A stretch of DNA of 64,000 bases from Microbacterium sp. MYb45 (GCF_002979655.1 NZ_PCPG01000001.1:1178001-1242000); one strand, 5' to 3'; positions 25,998-34,967 are shown, numbered from the stretch's first letter. A program made the numbers and translations. Notes: a model not told the origin generated them from the letters alone.

Positions 25998-27154
25998 GAG
26001 GCCGAGGGGGCGACGACGGTGAGCAGCGCGCTCTCGGCGGTCAGCCCCGGCCCGAAGGCCATCGCGGCGACACGCTCGCCCGCAGCCGCGCCCTCCTCCT
26101 CCAGGATGCGCTTGAGGACGAAGAGCACCGTGGCGCTGGACATGTTGCCGTTCTCGCGCAGCACTTCGCGGGCGGGGTGCAGCTGCGCATCGCTGAGATG
26201 CATCCGCTCCTGCACCCGGTCCAGGATGCTGCGGCCCCCGGGGTGGATCGCCCAGTGCTCGACCTTCTCCCCCACCCGCCCCGCCTCGAAAGCTTCGGCC
26301 ATCTCCGCATCAGCGGAGTACAGCGGCCGGAGCGCGCCGATGATGGTCTCCCCGATGATCTGCGGGACGGCGGTGGAGAGGATCATCTCGAATCCGGTGT
26401 CGCCGATCGTCCAGGCCATGTCCTTCTCGCCCTCCGGGGCGATGGCCGTGTGGAACCGGTCCAACCGCAGGGCGGGTGATGTCGACGGAAGGTCGCGGGC
26501 CGTGACGATGCCGGCCGCCGCACCGTCGGCGAACAGCGAGGAGGCGACGATCGTGTCCGGGTTCTCCGAGGAGCGCAGATGCAGGGTGCACAGCTCGACG
26601 CTGACGACCAGGACGACCGCGTTCTCGTCGGCGATGCAGAACTGACTCGCCGCCCGCAGCGCCGGCATCGACGCGTAGCAGCCCATGAACCCGAGGTGGA
26701 AGCGCTGCACCGCATCGGACAGCCCGAGAGCGCGCACGATCTCGTATTCCGGTCCGGGAGCGTGGAACCCGGTGCAGGACACCGTGATGACGTGCGTCAC
26801 ATCCTCCGGGCCGATCTCGGGATCGGCGTCGAGGGCCCGCCGCGCGACGTCGACGAAGAGCCGGGCGGCCTCCCGGGTGTAGATGTCGTTGCGCGCCTTC
26901 GTGCCCGGAGCCAGCAGCTCGCCGGAACGCCGGTCGAAGAAGACGGGATCGGCCACGTCGGAGTCGAGCGACAACTCGTCGATCACGGTGTGGCGCCGGT
27001 CGATGCCCGAGACGTTGAACGACGTCGTGACGATCCGCTGCGCCAATCGTCCGAGGTCGGGCTGCTGGGCGAAGACGTCGCGCACCTGCTCCTGGACGAG
27101 GACGGTGTCGGGGACGATCGTCTGCAGCGATCGGAGCACAGGCGGTCGACTCAT
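25994..27154 (-). CDS. Type III polyketide synthase (chalcone/alkylresorcinol synthase superfamily)
   Basis: 386 residues, a homodimeric ketosynthase that extends acyl-CoA starters with malonyl-CoA and cyclises the chain. The catalytic triad is visible: Cys in FMGCYASMPA (near 153), His in IHPGGRSIL (near 300) and Asn in ENGNMSSAT (near 332). VSCTGFHAPGPEYEIV precedes the Cys region. The ATG at 27154 gives the usual N-terminus (MSRPPVLRSLQTIVPD); longer frames upstream do not look like protein. First gene of a three-gene operon with a methyltransferase and hydroxylase. Starter and product cannot be read from sequence; alkylresorcinol or alkylpyrone is most likely. Confidence 0.93.
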   Translation of the reverse strand: MSRPPVLRSLQTIVPDTVLVQEQVRDVFAQQPDLGRLAQRIVTTSFNVSGIDRRHTVIDELSLDSDVADPVFFDRRSGELLAPGTKARNDIYTREAARLFVDVARRALDADPEIGPEDVTHVITVSCTGFHAPGPEYEIVRALGLSDAVQRFHLGFMGCYASMPALRAASQFCIADENAVVLVVSVELCTLHLRSSENPDTIVASSLFADGAAAGIVTARDLPSTSPALRLDRFHTAIAPEGEKDMAWTIGDTGFEMILSTAVPQIIGETIIGALRPLYSADAEMAEAFEAGRVGEKVEHWAIHPGGRSILDRVQERMHLSDAQLHPAREVLRENGNMSSATVLFVLKRILEEEGAAAGERVAAMAFGPGLTAESALLTVVAPSAS

Positions 27155-27216
27155 GCTGTCACTCAAGCACGCGGTGTCGTCCCGGGAAAGGGGTTGCGTT
27201 CGGCTCGGCCGTCTGA

Positions 27217-27831
27217 CTAGAAGCCGAGGGCGCGGGCGAGCTTGGAACCGGATGCCGATTCCCGGCCTCCCGCGGCCAGGACGGCGCGCTCCACCGCAGC
27301 GAAGAAGGCGGTGCGCGCCTCGTCGTCTGCCGGGGCCGCGGGACCGAGTTCCATCTCCCACTCGCGCCATTCGCGCTGCACGTCGCTGCGGAGATCCGTC
27401 GCCTGCACCCGGTCGTCGACGAACTCGGCCACGACTCCCGCGGGACCGGTGAGCAGGTAGGCGGTGCGATCGTTCCGGATGCGGGCGAGCGGGGTGAGCG
27501 GTGCGGTCGTCCAGGCGGACACGGTGTCGGCGACGGCCGCGGGGAGCTCGTCATCCTCACCGAGCGGCCACCCGAGTTCGAGCCGACCGTCGCCCTGCCG
27601 CGGTCCCTTCACGTGCCAGCCCTCGTCCGGACCGCCGGTGCGACGACGCAGCGCCACTCCCGCGCGGGCGAGTTCACCGTCTGCCGTGTCGAAGTACTGG
27701 GCGTCGAGCGCCCGGGCCTCCCCGGCGGTGACGGCGTCGACCCCGGGGATCGCTTCCCAGACCGGCAGCGGGGTCTCGCCGTCGACGTCGTATTTGCGCT
27801 CGACCTCGACCGTGCGGGACGGTTCAGTCAT
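27217..27831 (-). CDS. CYTH domain-containing protein
   Basis: 204 residues. The N-terminal ExExK signature is seen as EVERKYDV (residues 9-16), followed by pairs of charged residues in strands (ALRRRTGG, WHVKGP, RNDRTAYLL, EFVDDRVQA, EWEMELG) lining the triphosphate tunnel. CYTH proteins hydrolyse inorganic triphosphate, thiamine triphosphate or make cAMP; with no CHAD domain attached, triphosphatase activity is the most likely. The ATG at 27831 overlaps the small upstream gene by 8 bases. Confidence 0.88.
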   Translation of the reverse strand: MTEPSRTVEVERKYDVDGETPLPVWEAIPGVDAVTAGEARALDAQYFDTADGELARAGVALRRRTGGPDEGWHVKGPRQGDGRLELGWPLGEDDELPAAVADTVSAWTTAPLTPLARIRNDRTAYLLTGPAGVVAEFVDDRVQATDLRSDVQREWREWEMELGPAAPADDEARTAFFAAVERAVLAAGGRESASGSKLARALGF

Positions 27832-28039
27832 CGTCGTTGAGAGTGAGATCCTCGAGAGACTCTTCGAACCAGTAGTCGACCTCGGTCGGCCCATCGTTCG
27901 GGCCGGTGTTGTGCGGTTCGCTACGGCGGTTGTACACCACCTGCGTCTCGCTGTAGGGGACGATCAGCTTGTCGTCCGCGTCGCCGAGGGGGATGATCTG
28001 CCCGTCCAGCGGGCCGCCGTGAAGCCGTGCAAGTGCCAT
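27824..28039 (-). CDS. Small acidic conserved protein of unknown function
   Basis: 71 residues. It opens with MALARLHGGPLDGQIIPLGDAD, a pattern of small actinobacterial proteins with HGGPLDGQ (the same pattern occurs in some phage proteins), and ends in an acidic tail (ESLEDLTLNDDD). Start fixed by TACCCT 7 bases upstream on the minus strand, giving a leaderless mRNA. It overlaps the CYTH gene by 8 bases and is likely co-transcribed with it. No function is proposed. Confidence 0.75.
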   Translation of the reverse strand: MALARLHGGPLDGQIIPLGDADDKLIVPYSETQVVYNRRSEPHNTGPNDGPTEVDYWFEESLEDLTLNDDD

Positions 28040-28046
28040 GTGCTTC

Positions 28047-28052
28047 AGGGTA
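28047..28052 (-). promoter_or_regulatory. -10 box of leaderless small-protein / CYTH promoter
   Basis: Minus-strand TACCCT (28052-28047), then 7 bases, then the ATG at 28039. Confidence 0.6.
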
Positions 28053-28090
28053 GCCCCGACATTGGACTATCCGTGCGAGGCCCGGCGGAT

Positions 28091-28561
28091 TCAGCCGAGG
28101 ACGATGCCGAGGAACGCGCCGATGATCATCCACGGTCCGAAGGCGATGCGGGTGGCCCCGTGTGCTCGGCGCAAGAGGATGAGCACGAGCGCGTAGAGCG
28201 CCCCGAGCACGAACGCCGAGGCGGCTCCGATCGCGAGCGACTGCCAGCCGTGCCAGCCGAGCACGAACCCGATGACCGCGGCGAGCTTCACATCGCCGCC
28301 ACCCATCCCCGCACGGCTGATCCCCCGCAGCACGGCGTAGAAGCCACCCAGGATCACCATGCCGAGGAGGGCGCGCAGGAACGCGGTGCTCTGCCCCGTG
28401 ACCAGGGCGTCGCCGGCACCGAGCACGATCAGGGCGGCGAGCGTCGGCAGCACGATGCGATTCGGGAGGCGGTGCGTGCGCGCATCGATCACGATCAGCC
28501 ATCCACCGACGCCCGCCAGCATCACGTGCACGAGCGAGAGGAGTGCGAGCCGGGGGTCCAT
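28091..28561 (-). CDS. A24 family prepilin peptidase
   Basis: 156-residue membrane aspartyl protease of the short (TadV/CpaA/FlaK-like) type without an N-terminal methylase domain. The two catalytic Asp are visible: IDARTHRLPN near residue 26, and GMGGGDVKLAAVIGF near 86. Four to six hydrophobic segments. It would process type IV or Tad/Flp pilin precursors, but no pilin or pilus assembly gene lies in the window. Minus-strand TAACCT (28573-28568) precedes the ATG by 6 bases, so leaderless. Confidence 0.9.
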   Translation of the reverse strand: MDPRLALLSLVHVMLAGVGGWLIVIDARTHRLPNRIVLPTLAALIVLGAGDALVTGQSTAFLRALLGMVILGGFYAVLRGISRAGMGGGDVKLAAVIGFVLGWHGWQSLAIGAASAFVLGALYALVLILLRRAHGATRIAFGPWMIIGAFLGIVLG

Positions 28562-28567
28562 ACGCGC

Positions 28568-28573
28568 AGGTTA
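28568..28573 (-). promoter_or_regulatory. -10 box of leaderless prepilin peptidase promoter
   Basis: Minus-strand TAACCT followed by GCGCGT and the ATG at 28561. Confidence 0.65.
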
Positions 28574-28631
28574 GGAGATCTGCAGGCCCGGCACCGACGC
28601 CCTGTGGAGAACTCCGCCGATGTCCGATGTA

Positions 28632-28672
28632 CGAACTATCGTCATCCACAGGACTTGGTATATTAGAATATA
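28632..28672 (+). promoter_or_regulatory. Promoter region of the imuA-imuB-dnaE2 operon
   Basis: An AT-rich stretch in otherwise GC-rich DNA. TATATT-AG-AATATA (28659-28672) is a perfect palindrome around a 2-base centre and contains the -10-like TAGAAT (28664-28669). Upstream, CGAAC-N4-GT (28632-28642) matches only half of the actinobacterial LexA box. No full CGAAC-N4-GTTCG site is present between 28562 and 28692. Confidence 0.45.
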
Positions 28673-28692
28673 TCTTCGAGAAAGGATGCAGG

Positions 28693-29475
28693 GTGATCGG
28701 TCTCGATGCGCTGGCCTCCCTCTCGCCGGCGAGCGACTCCCGCGCGGGAGAAGTGCTGCGACTGCGCCGCGAGATCAGCCGGATGCAACGGCGGCGCAGC
28801 GAGCATACGCTGCTCCCCCTCGACCCCGCCTTCTCCGCGCTCCTCCCCGAGGAGGGACTGCAGACCGGCACCTCCTACACCGTCTCCCCCTCGCCGAGCC
28901 TCGTGCTCGCACTGCTCAGCGCCGCATCGCAGAAGGGGCACTGGTGCGCCGTCGTCGGCATGCCGACACTCGGCGTCGAAGCGGCGGCCGCATTCGGCAT
29001 CGATCTCGCCCGTCTGATCCTCGTCCCCGACCCGAGAGAGCGCTGGCTCGCGGCGACCTCCGCGCTGGCCGAGGTCGTACCCCTGATCGTCGTGCACCCC
29101 GCCACACGGGCGCGGGATGCCGATGTCTCCCGTCTGAGCGCACGCCTGCGCGATCGCGGATGCACGCTCCTGGTCACCGAGACGCCCGGCACCGGACGGT
29201 GGCCGCAGAGCGAGGGGACGATACGCCTGCAGGACCCGCACTGGCACGGCCTCGGCGCCGGCTGGGGCCTGCTCTCCGACTGCACGGTGACCGTGACCGC
29301 GCAGACCCGGCACACCTCTCGCCCGTCGAGCGTGCAGGTGCGGCTGCCGGGAGGACACGGCGCCGTCGAGACCGTCGGGGCCGAGCTCACCGCGCTGCCC
29401 GCGCTCCCGCCCGAGCTCGTCGGCCAGGACGATTCCGCACGGCCCGAACTCCTGCGATGGGCGGAAGCCGGATGA
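28693..29475 (+). CDS. imuA: ImuA (mutasome protein, RecA/SulA-like)
   Basis: About 260 residues. First gene of the ImuA-ImuB-DnaE2 damage-induced mutagenesis cassette. The sequence resembles ImuA/ImuA' proteins: LDPAFSALLPEEGLQTGTSYTV near residue 40, a RecA-like core without a usable Walker A motif, and a C-terminal region that contacts ImuB. GTG at 28693 with AAAGGA upstream is taken; longer frames enter the promoter region. Its TGA overlaps the imuB ATG (ATGA). The family protein is essential for DnaE2-dependent mutagenesis in mycobacteria. Confidence 0.82.
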   Translation: MIGLDALASLSPASDSRAGEVLRLRREISRMQRRRSEHTLLPLDPAFSALLPEEGLQTGTSYTVSPSPSLVLALLSAASQKGHWCAVVGMPTLGVEAAAAFGIDLARLILVPDPRERWLAATSALAEVVPLIVVHPATRARDADVSRLSARLRDRGCTLLVTETPGTGRWPQSEGTIRLQDPHWHGLGAGWGLLSDCTVTVTAQTRHTSRPSSVQVRLPGGHGAVETVGAELTALPALPPELVGQDDSARPELLRWAEAG

Positions 29476-31010
29476 ACAGCCCGCTCCGCGTGCTCGTGCT
29501 GTGGTTCCCCGACTGGCCCCTGCGGGCCGCGCTCGGCAGTCCGCCTCCGCACCCGCCCACCGCCCTGGTGCAGGCGAACACGATCGTCGCCTGCACCGCC
29601 TCCGCCCGCGAGCACGGCGTGCGCACCGGTCAGCGCCGCCGCGTCGCACAGGGCCATCTCTCCTCGCTGCGCGTGCTCCCCCACGACCCCGACCGCGACG
29701 AGCGTGCCTTCCTCCCCGTGCTGCACCTCATCGAGAAGCATGCGCCCGGGGTGACGCTGCTGCGACCGGGACTCGCGATCGTCCGCGCCCGGGGCATCTC
29801 CCGCTATCACGGCGGGGAGGCGGAGGCGGCCGAGGCGCTCACCACCGTCCTCGCGGAGGCCGGTCTCCCCGAGGTGCGCATCGGCGTCGCGGACGGCCCG
29901 TTCACCGCCGAGATCGCCGCGCGGGGCCCCACCCCCTGCACGGTCGTGCCACCCGGTGGATCCCGGGAGTTCCTGGCGCCCTTCCCCGTGCAGGTGCTGC
30001 GCGACGAGCAGATCGCCGGTCTCCTCGTCCGACTCGGGGTGCGCACCCTCGGCGAGTTCACCGCGCTCACCCCGCTCGACGTGCGCGACCGCTTCGGTGA
30101 ACACGGCGCACGTCTGCACGCTCTCGCCGCCGGCGCCGACTCCCGCCCGCTGACGCCGCGTCCGCCCGACCCCGAGCTCGTTCGGGACATCGAGTTCGAC
30201 TCGCCGCTGGCCGGAGCGGATCAGGTCGCCTTCGCGGTGCGGCAGACGGCGGATGCGGTCATGCTCGCACTCGGCGACGCCGCGGTCGTGTGCACGGAGG
30301 TGCGGATCGATCTCACCGATGACAACGGCGTGGTCTTCTCCCGGTCCTGGCTGCATCCGACGTGCTTCGACGCCTCCGACCTCGTCGACCGGGTGCGCTG
30401 GCAGCTGGAGGCACTGGCCGCGCAGTCGGCGAAGCAGCCGGTCGATGAGGCACGGGCGTTCGGCGGCATCATGGCGGTGCGCATCGTCCCCGCCGCCGTG
30501 GACGACGCCGCCCATCACCAGCCGGGGCTCTTCGGATCCGGCACCGATGAGCGCCTGCACCATGCGGTCTCCCGCGTGCAGACCATGCTGGGTCATCAGG
30601 GTGTCGTCACCGCCGCGGTCGCCGGCGGCCGCTGGCTCGCCGATCGGCAGGTGTTGACGCCCTGGGGCGAGCGTACGGTCCCCCCGCGCGACCCGGAATC
30701 GCCCTGGCCGGGGAGCCTGCCCGATCCGCTCCCGGCAGAGGTGTTCCGCCCGCCGCGTCCGATCGGAGTGCTGTCCGCGGACGAGACCACGATCACCGTC
30801 GACGAGCGCGGGGCGCTCTCGAGCGATCCCGCCCGCATCGACGGGGCGACCGTGCAGGCGTGGGCCGGCCCCTGGCCCATCCACGAGCGCCGCTGGGCGT
30901 CCGGCGGCGGCAAGCGCGGGCACCGACTGCAGATCGTCGACGACCGCGACCGCGCCTGGCTGGTCTTCCACACCGGCGAGCGCTGGTGGGCCGAGGGGAG
31001 GTATCGCTGA
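29472..31010 (+). CDS. imuB: ImuB (Y-family polymerase-like mutasome subunit)
   Basis: 512 residues. Y-family fold but a non-catalytic protein: the usual polymerase opening with acidic residues is replaced by VLVLWFPDWPLRAAL, as in other ImuB. Little-finger and C-terminal regions follow. A beta-clamp-binding motif QPGLFG is near residue 348, through which ImuB is known to dock the mutasome to the sliding clamp. Start by 4-base overlap with imuA; its stop overlaps the dnaE2 start (TGATG), so all three subunits are coupled. Confidence 0.93.
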   Translation: MNSPLRVLVLWFPDWPLRAALGSPPPHPPTALVQANTIVACTASAREHGVRTGQRRRVAQGHLSSLRVLPHDPDRDERAFLPVLHLIEKHAPGVTLLRPGLAIVRARGISRYHGGEAEAAEALTTVLAEAGLPEVRIGVADGPFTAEIAARGPTPCTVVPPGGSREFLAPFPVQVLRDEQIAGLLVRLGVRTLGEFTALTPLDVRDRFGEHGARLHALAAGADSRPLTPRPPDPELVRDIEFDSPLAGADQVAFAVRQTADAVMLALGDAAVVCTEVRIDLTDDNGVVFSRSWLHPTCFDASDLVDRVRWQLEALAAQSAKQPVDEARAFGGIMAVRIVPAAVDDAAHHQPGLFGSGTDERLHHAVSRVQTMLGHQGVVTAAVAGGRWLADRQVLTPWGERTVPPRDPESPWPGSLPDPLPAEVFRPPRPIGVLSADETTITVDERGALSSDPARIDGATVQAWAGPWPIHERRWASGGGKRGHRLQIVDDRDRAWLVFHTGERWWAEGRYR

Positions 31011-34000
31011 TGGGCTGGCACAACCCGCCCCTCTCCTGGAAAGACCTGGAGCGCACCCTCAGCGGCGACGAGTCGCCCCCGGCCCCTCCCGGCGCCGAGC
31101 CCCGCGGCCAGCGGACGGACCCAGGACCGGTGAGCCGACGCCGCAAGCGCACTCCGCCCACCGCCAGCGCACGCCCCGAGGATGCGGTCCCCTATGCCGA
31201 GCTGCACGCCCATTCCTCGTACTCGTTCCTCGACGGCGCCTCCTCCCCCGAGGACCTCCTCGCCGAGGCGGACCGCCTCGGTCTGACCGCCCTCGCCCTC
31301 ACCGACCACGACGGCTTCTACGGCGCGGCCCGCTTCGCCGAGGTCGCCGACCTCATGGAGAGTCCGCTGCAGACCGTGTTCGGAGCCGAGTTGTCTCTCG
31401 ACCTGCCCGCACCGCAACGAGGCTCCGCCGATCCCGCCGGCGAACACCTGCTGGTCCTCGCCCGCGGGATGGAGGGCTACCACCGGCTCTCGGGCGCGAT
31501 CTCCGCCGCACAGCTGCGCGGTGGAGAGAAAGGGCGTCCGGTGTACGACCTCGATGACCTCGCCGCGCGCGCGGGCGGGCACTGGACGATCCTGACCGGA
31601 TGCCGCAAGGGTGCGGTGCGCCGTGGGCTCGAGGCCGGAGACGCGGCCGCTCCGCTGCGCTCCCTCGTCGACCTGTTCGGAGCCGACAACGTCGCCGTCG
31701 AGCTCTTCGACCACGGCGACCCCCTGGACACCCGCCGTAACGACGCCCTCGCCGATCACGCCCGTCGGATGCGGCTGCCGGTGGTCGCGACCAACAACGT
31801 GCACTACGCCACCCCCGCACAGGCACCGCTCGCCGAGGCGGTGGCCGCGGTCCGCGCGGTGCGCAGCATGGATGAGCTCGACGGCTGGCTGCCCGCGCAC
31901 GGCGGCGCGCATCTGCGCAGCGGAGCCGAGATGTCGGCCCGCTTCCAGCGCTACCCCGGCGCGATCTCGTACGGGCTCGAGCTGGCCGCGGCATCCGCCT
32001 TCCCCCTGCGTCTCGCACGACCGGCGCTCCCCCAGCAGCAGGTACCGGAGGGGCACACGCCGATGAGCTGGCTGCGCCACCTGGTCTGGGAGGCCGTGCC
32101 GTCGAAGTACCCCCGGCTGGACGACGCCGGCCACCGTCGCATCGAACGCGAGCTGGACGTGATCGAGGAGAAGGACTTCCCCGGATACTTCCTGATCGTG
32201 CACGGCATCGTCGCGGAGGCGCGCAGACGCGGCATCCTCTGCCAGGGCCGGGGGTCGGCCGCGGCGAGCGCGGTCTGCTACCTGCTGGGGATCACCGCGG
32301 TCGACCCGATCCTCTACCGCCTGCCCTTCGAGCGATTCCTCGCGACCACGCGGACGGAGGAGCCGGACATCGACGTGGACTTCGACTCCGACCGCCGTGA
32401 GGAGATCATCCAGTGGGTGTACCGGGAGTACGGGAGGGAGCGGGCCGCCCAGGTGGCGAACATCATCCAGTACCGTCCGAAGAACGCGGTGCGCGACATG
32501 GCGAGAGCGCTCGGCCATTCCCCCGGGCAGCAGGACGCCTGGTCACGTCAGGTGGACGGCTGGGGTGTGGGGCTCGAACCCGTCGAGGGTCATGACATCC
32601 CGGAGAACGTGCTCGCCTACGCGGGTGAGCTGCTGAAGGCACCCCGCCACCTCGGCATCCACTCCGGCGGGATGGTGCTCACCGCACGCCCGGTCGGCGA
32701 GGTCGTGCCGGTGGAGCATGCCCGCATGGAGAACCGCACCGTCATCCAGTGGGACAAGGACGACTCCGCCTTCATGGGCCTGGTGAAGTTCGACCTGCTG
32801 GGCCTCGGGATGCTCGCCGCCCTCCAGCACTGTTTCGACCTGATCCGCGAGAACACCGGCGAGGAGTGGACGCTGGAGAGCATTCCCAAAGAGGAGGCGG
32901 GGGTGTACGACATGCTCTGCCGCGCGGATTCGATCGGGGTCTTCCAGGTGGAGTCCCGTGCGCAGATCGGCCTGCTCCCCCGCCTGCAACCCCGCTGCTT
33001 CTACGACCTCGCCATCCAGATCGCGCTCATCCGGCCCGGTCCCATCCAGGGTGGGGCCGTGCACCCCTTCGTACGGCGCAAGATGGCGAAGGATCGTGTC
33101 GACGAGGAGAACCGGGGGCGCCTGGCACGGGGCGAGGAGCCCGTGGACTTCACGATCCCCTACCCGCACAGCGACCTGGAGGACATCCTCAAACGCACGC
33201 TGGGCATCCCGATCTTCCAGGAGCAGCTCATCCAGATGGCGACGGCCATCGGCGACTGCACGGCCGACGAAGCCGACCTGCTCCGCCGGGCCATGGGATC
33301 GAAACGCGGCCTGGAGAAGATCGAGAAGGTCAGGGACAAGCTGTACGCCGGCATGGCCAGGCGCGGCCTCGTCGATGAGGCGGCCGATCGCATCTACGCC
33401 CAGATCCAGGCGTTCTCCAACTTCGGCTTCGCGGAGTCGCATTCACTGTCGTTCGCTCTGCTCGTCTACGCCAGCTCCTGGCTGAAGCTGCACTACCCCG
33501 CCGCCTTCCTCGCCGGCCTGCTGCGCTCGCAGCCGATGGGCTTCTACTCGGCGTCGACCCTCACCGCGGATGCCCGACGGCACGGGGTGGAAGTGCGTCG
33601 TCCCGATCTGCACGTCTCGGGAGCGACGGAGATGCTGGAGCCTCTCGACGAGGGCGCGTCCATGCACGGGCCGACGGGGCGGGAGGACTGCCTCGACGAT
33701 CCGCAACCGCCCACCCTCCGCTTCGACAGGGGGGCTCCAGACGAGTCCGCGACGCATCGGCGGGACGGTGGATCCGCGGTGCGACTGGGGCTCAGCGGCA
33801 TCCGCGGGATCGGCGTGCCGATGGCGGAGAAGATCGTCGCCGAGCGTGAGGCGCATGGACGCTACCGGGACCTTCACGATCTGGTTCGCCGGACGGATGC
33901 CACCGCCACGCAGCTGGAGGCGCTCGCCACCGCCGGCGCTTTCGACTGCCTGGGGCTGGAGCGCCGAGAGGCCATCTGGCTCGCCGGCGCCGCGGCGGAC

Positions 34001-34477
34001 GACCGCTCCCGCTTCCTTCCGGGGACCACTGTCGCCGTGCAGCCGCCCCTGTTCGCGGATCAGACCAGCTACGAGCGGCTCTCGGCGGACCTCTGGGCGA
34101 CCGGAGTGTCGACCGACGACCATCCGATGGCGCACTTCCGGGAGGCGCTGCGCACCCGCGGGGTGCTCACCGCCGCCGATCTGCAGGGCCACGAGGTCGG
34201 TCGCCGTATCGAGGTCGCCGGCCTCGTGACCCATCGCCAGCGGCCGGCGACGGCGTCCGGGATCACCTTCGTCAACCTCGAGGACGAGAGCGGCCTGGTG
34301 AACATCGTCTGCTCGGCCGGGGTCTGGAACCGTTACCGCCGTGTCGCCAGGGAATCACCGGCGCTCATCATCCGCGGCATCCTGGAGCGGTCGGCCGAGG
34401 GCGTGGTCAACGTGCTCGCCGACGGTTTCGAGGATATGCGCACCGGCCTCACGCATCGGTCTCGGGACTTCCGTTGA
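31010..34477 (+). CDS. dnaE2: Error-prone DNA polymerase DnaE2
   Basis: 1155 residues. Translesion C-family polymerase alpha subunit. The N-terminal ~60 residues are a basic, flexible extension. The PHP domain begins at AELHAHSSYSFLDGASS (about residue 64). The polymerase catalytic aspartates are in PDIDVDFDSDRREE near 452, with the third Asp near 600. The C-terminus has a helix-hairpin-helix (LSGIRGIGVPMAEKIV near 930) and an OB domain (GITFVNLEDESGLVNIVC near 1085). A Pro/Arg/Asp-rich insert (about 880-920) separates the domains. Third gene of the mutasome operon. Confidence 0.95.
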   Translation: MGWHNPPLSWKDLERTLSGDESPPAPPGAEPRGQRTDPGPVSRRRKRTPPTASARPEDAVPYAELHAHSSYSFLDGASSPEDLLAEADRLGLTALALTDHDGFYGAARFAEVADLMESPLQTVFGAELSLDLPAPQRGSADPAGEHLLVLARGMEGYHRLSGAISAAQLRGGEKGRPVYDLDDLAARAGGHWTILTGCRKGAVRRGLEAGDAAAPLRSLVDLFGADNVAVELFDHGDPLDTRRNDALADHARRMRLPVVATNNVHYATPAQAPLAEAVAAVRAVRSMDELDGWLPAHGGAHLRSGAEMSARFQRYPGAISYGLELAAASAFPLRLARPALPQQQVPEGHTPMSWLRHLVWEAVPSKYPRLDDAGHRRIERELDVIEEKDFPGYFLIVHGIVAEARRRGILCQGRGSAAASAVCYLLGITAVDPILYRLPFERFLATTRTEEPDIDVDFDSDRREEIIQWVYREYGRERAAQVANIIQYRPKNAVRDMARALGHSPGQQDAWSRQVDGWGVGLEPVEGHDIPENVLAYAGELLKAPRHLGIHSGGMVLTARPVGEVVPVEHARMENRTVIQWDKDDSAFMGLVKFDLLGLGMLAALQHCFDLIRENTGEEWTLESIPKEEAGVYDMLCRADSIGVFQVESRAQIGLLPRLQPRCFYDLAIQIALIRPGPIQGGAVHPFVRRKMAKDRVDEENRGRLARGEEPVDFTIPYPHSDLEDILKRTLGIPIFQEQLIQMATAIGDCTADEADLLRRAMGSKRGLEKIEKVRDKLYAGMARRGLVDEAADRIYAQIQAFSNFGFAESHSLSFALLVYASSWLKLHYPAAFLAGLLRSQPMGFYSASTLTADARRHGVEVRRPDLHVSGATEMLEPLDEGASMHGPTGREDCLDDPQPPTLRFDRGAPDESATHRRDGGSAVRLGLSGIRGIGVPMAEKIVAEREAHGRYRDLHDLVRRTDATATQLEALATAGAFDCLGLERREAIWLAGAAADDRSRFLPGTTVAVQPPLFADQTSYERLSADLWATGVSTDDHPMAHFREALRTRGVLTAADLQGHEVGRRIEVAGLVTHRQRPATASGITFVNLEDESGLVNIVCSAGVWNRYRRVARESPALIIRGILERSAEGVVNVLADGFEDMRTGLTHRSRDFR

Positions 34478-34493
34478 GGGCGACCGCCCCGCA

Positions 34494-34877
34494 TCACCAG
34501 AAGCGCTCGGGCTCCTCCACCGGGGGACGATCCGCGCCACCCCATCGGTCGGCTTCGGCCTTCGCCGCATCGGCGGCCGCGTCGGCGCCGCGCAGCGCGA
34601 TCTTGGCTCCGGTCGCTCCGGGGCCGATGGGATCGACCAGCAGAGTGGTGCGCGCCCCGATCCCGCCGATGGTCACCGTGCACTCCAGCACCCGGCCGAT
34701 CCATCGCGAGAAGTCGCCGCCCGGCTCCTCCGTGCGGCGGTAGCGGATGCCCGTGTCGAGGTCGACGAGAGCGAGGACGACGGGTCCATCGGTGAGCGGA
34801 TCGACCTGCTCCGTCACCTCGACCCGGTGGCCGTGGGTGATGGCGACCTGAGCGGGGAGCACGAGCATTCTGTCCAT
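34494..34877 (-). CDS. Hypothetical protein
   Basis: 127 residues, not recognised. Mixed beta-strand-like sequence with several short Val/Thr-rich segments (VLALVDLDTGIRYRR, ECTVTIGGIGARTTLLVD), then an Ala-rich acidic C-terminus. Minus-strand TAGGGT lies 6 bases before the ATG, so it is expressed, probably leaderless. It is convergent with dnaE2, with only 16 bases between stops. No functional call is made. Confidence 0.6.
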   Translation of the reverse strand: MDRMLVLPAQVAITHGHRVEVTEQVDPLTDGPVVLALVDLDTGIRYRRTEEPGGDFSRWIGRVLECTVTIGGIGARTTLLVDPIGPGATGAKIALRGADAAADAAKAEADRWGGADRPPVEEPERFW

Positions 34878-34883
34878 GGGTCC

Positions 34884-34889
34884 ACCCTA
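34884..34889 (-). promoter_or_regulatory. -10 box of leaderless hypothetical gene promoter
   Basis: Minus-strand TAGGGT, then GGACCC, then the ATG at 34877. Confidence 0.65.
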
Positions 34890-34945
34890 GGCATCGCCGC
34901 CGGGAAGACAACAGGCGACCGGAATCGCAACATTCGTAAATTTCT

Positions 34946-34967
34946 TTGTCCCCCAAATGGCGGACAA
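34946..34967. promoter_or_regulatory. Inverted repeat, possible operator
   Basis: TTGTCC-N10-GGACAA in a relatively AT-rich stretch (34929-34975), between the divergent hypothetical gene and the candidate RNA. It could control either one. Protein partner unknown. Confidence 0.4.

Noticed and set aside
28632..28642. LexA box upstream of imuA
   Set aside because: Only CGAAC-N4-GT fits; the second half does not match, so it is reported as a half-site, not a LexA site.
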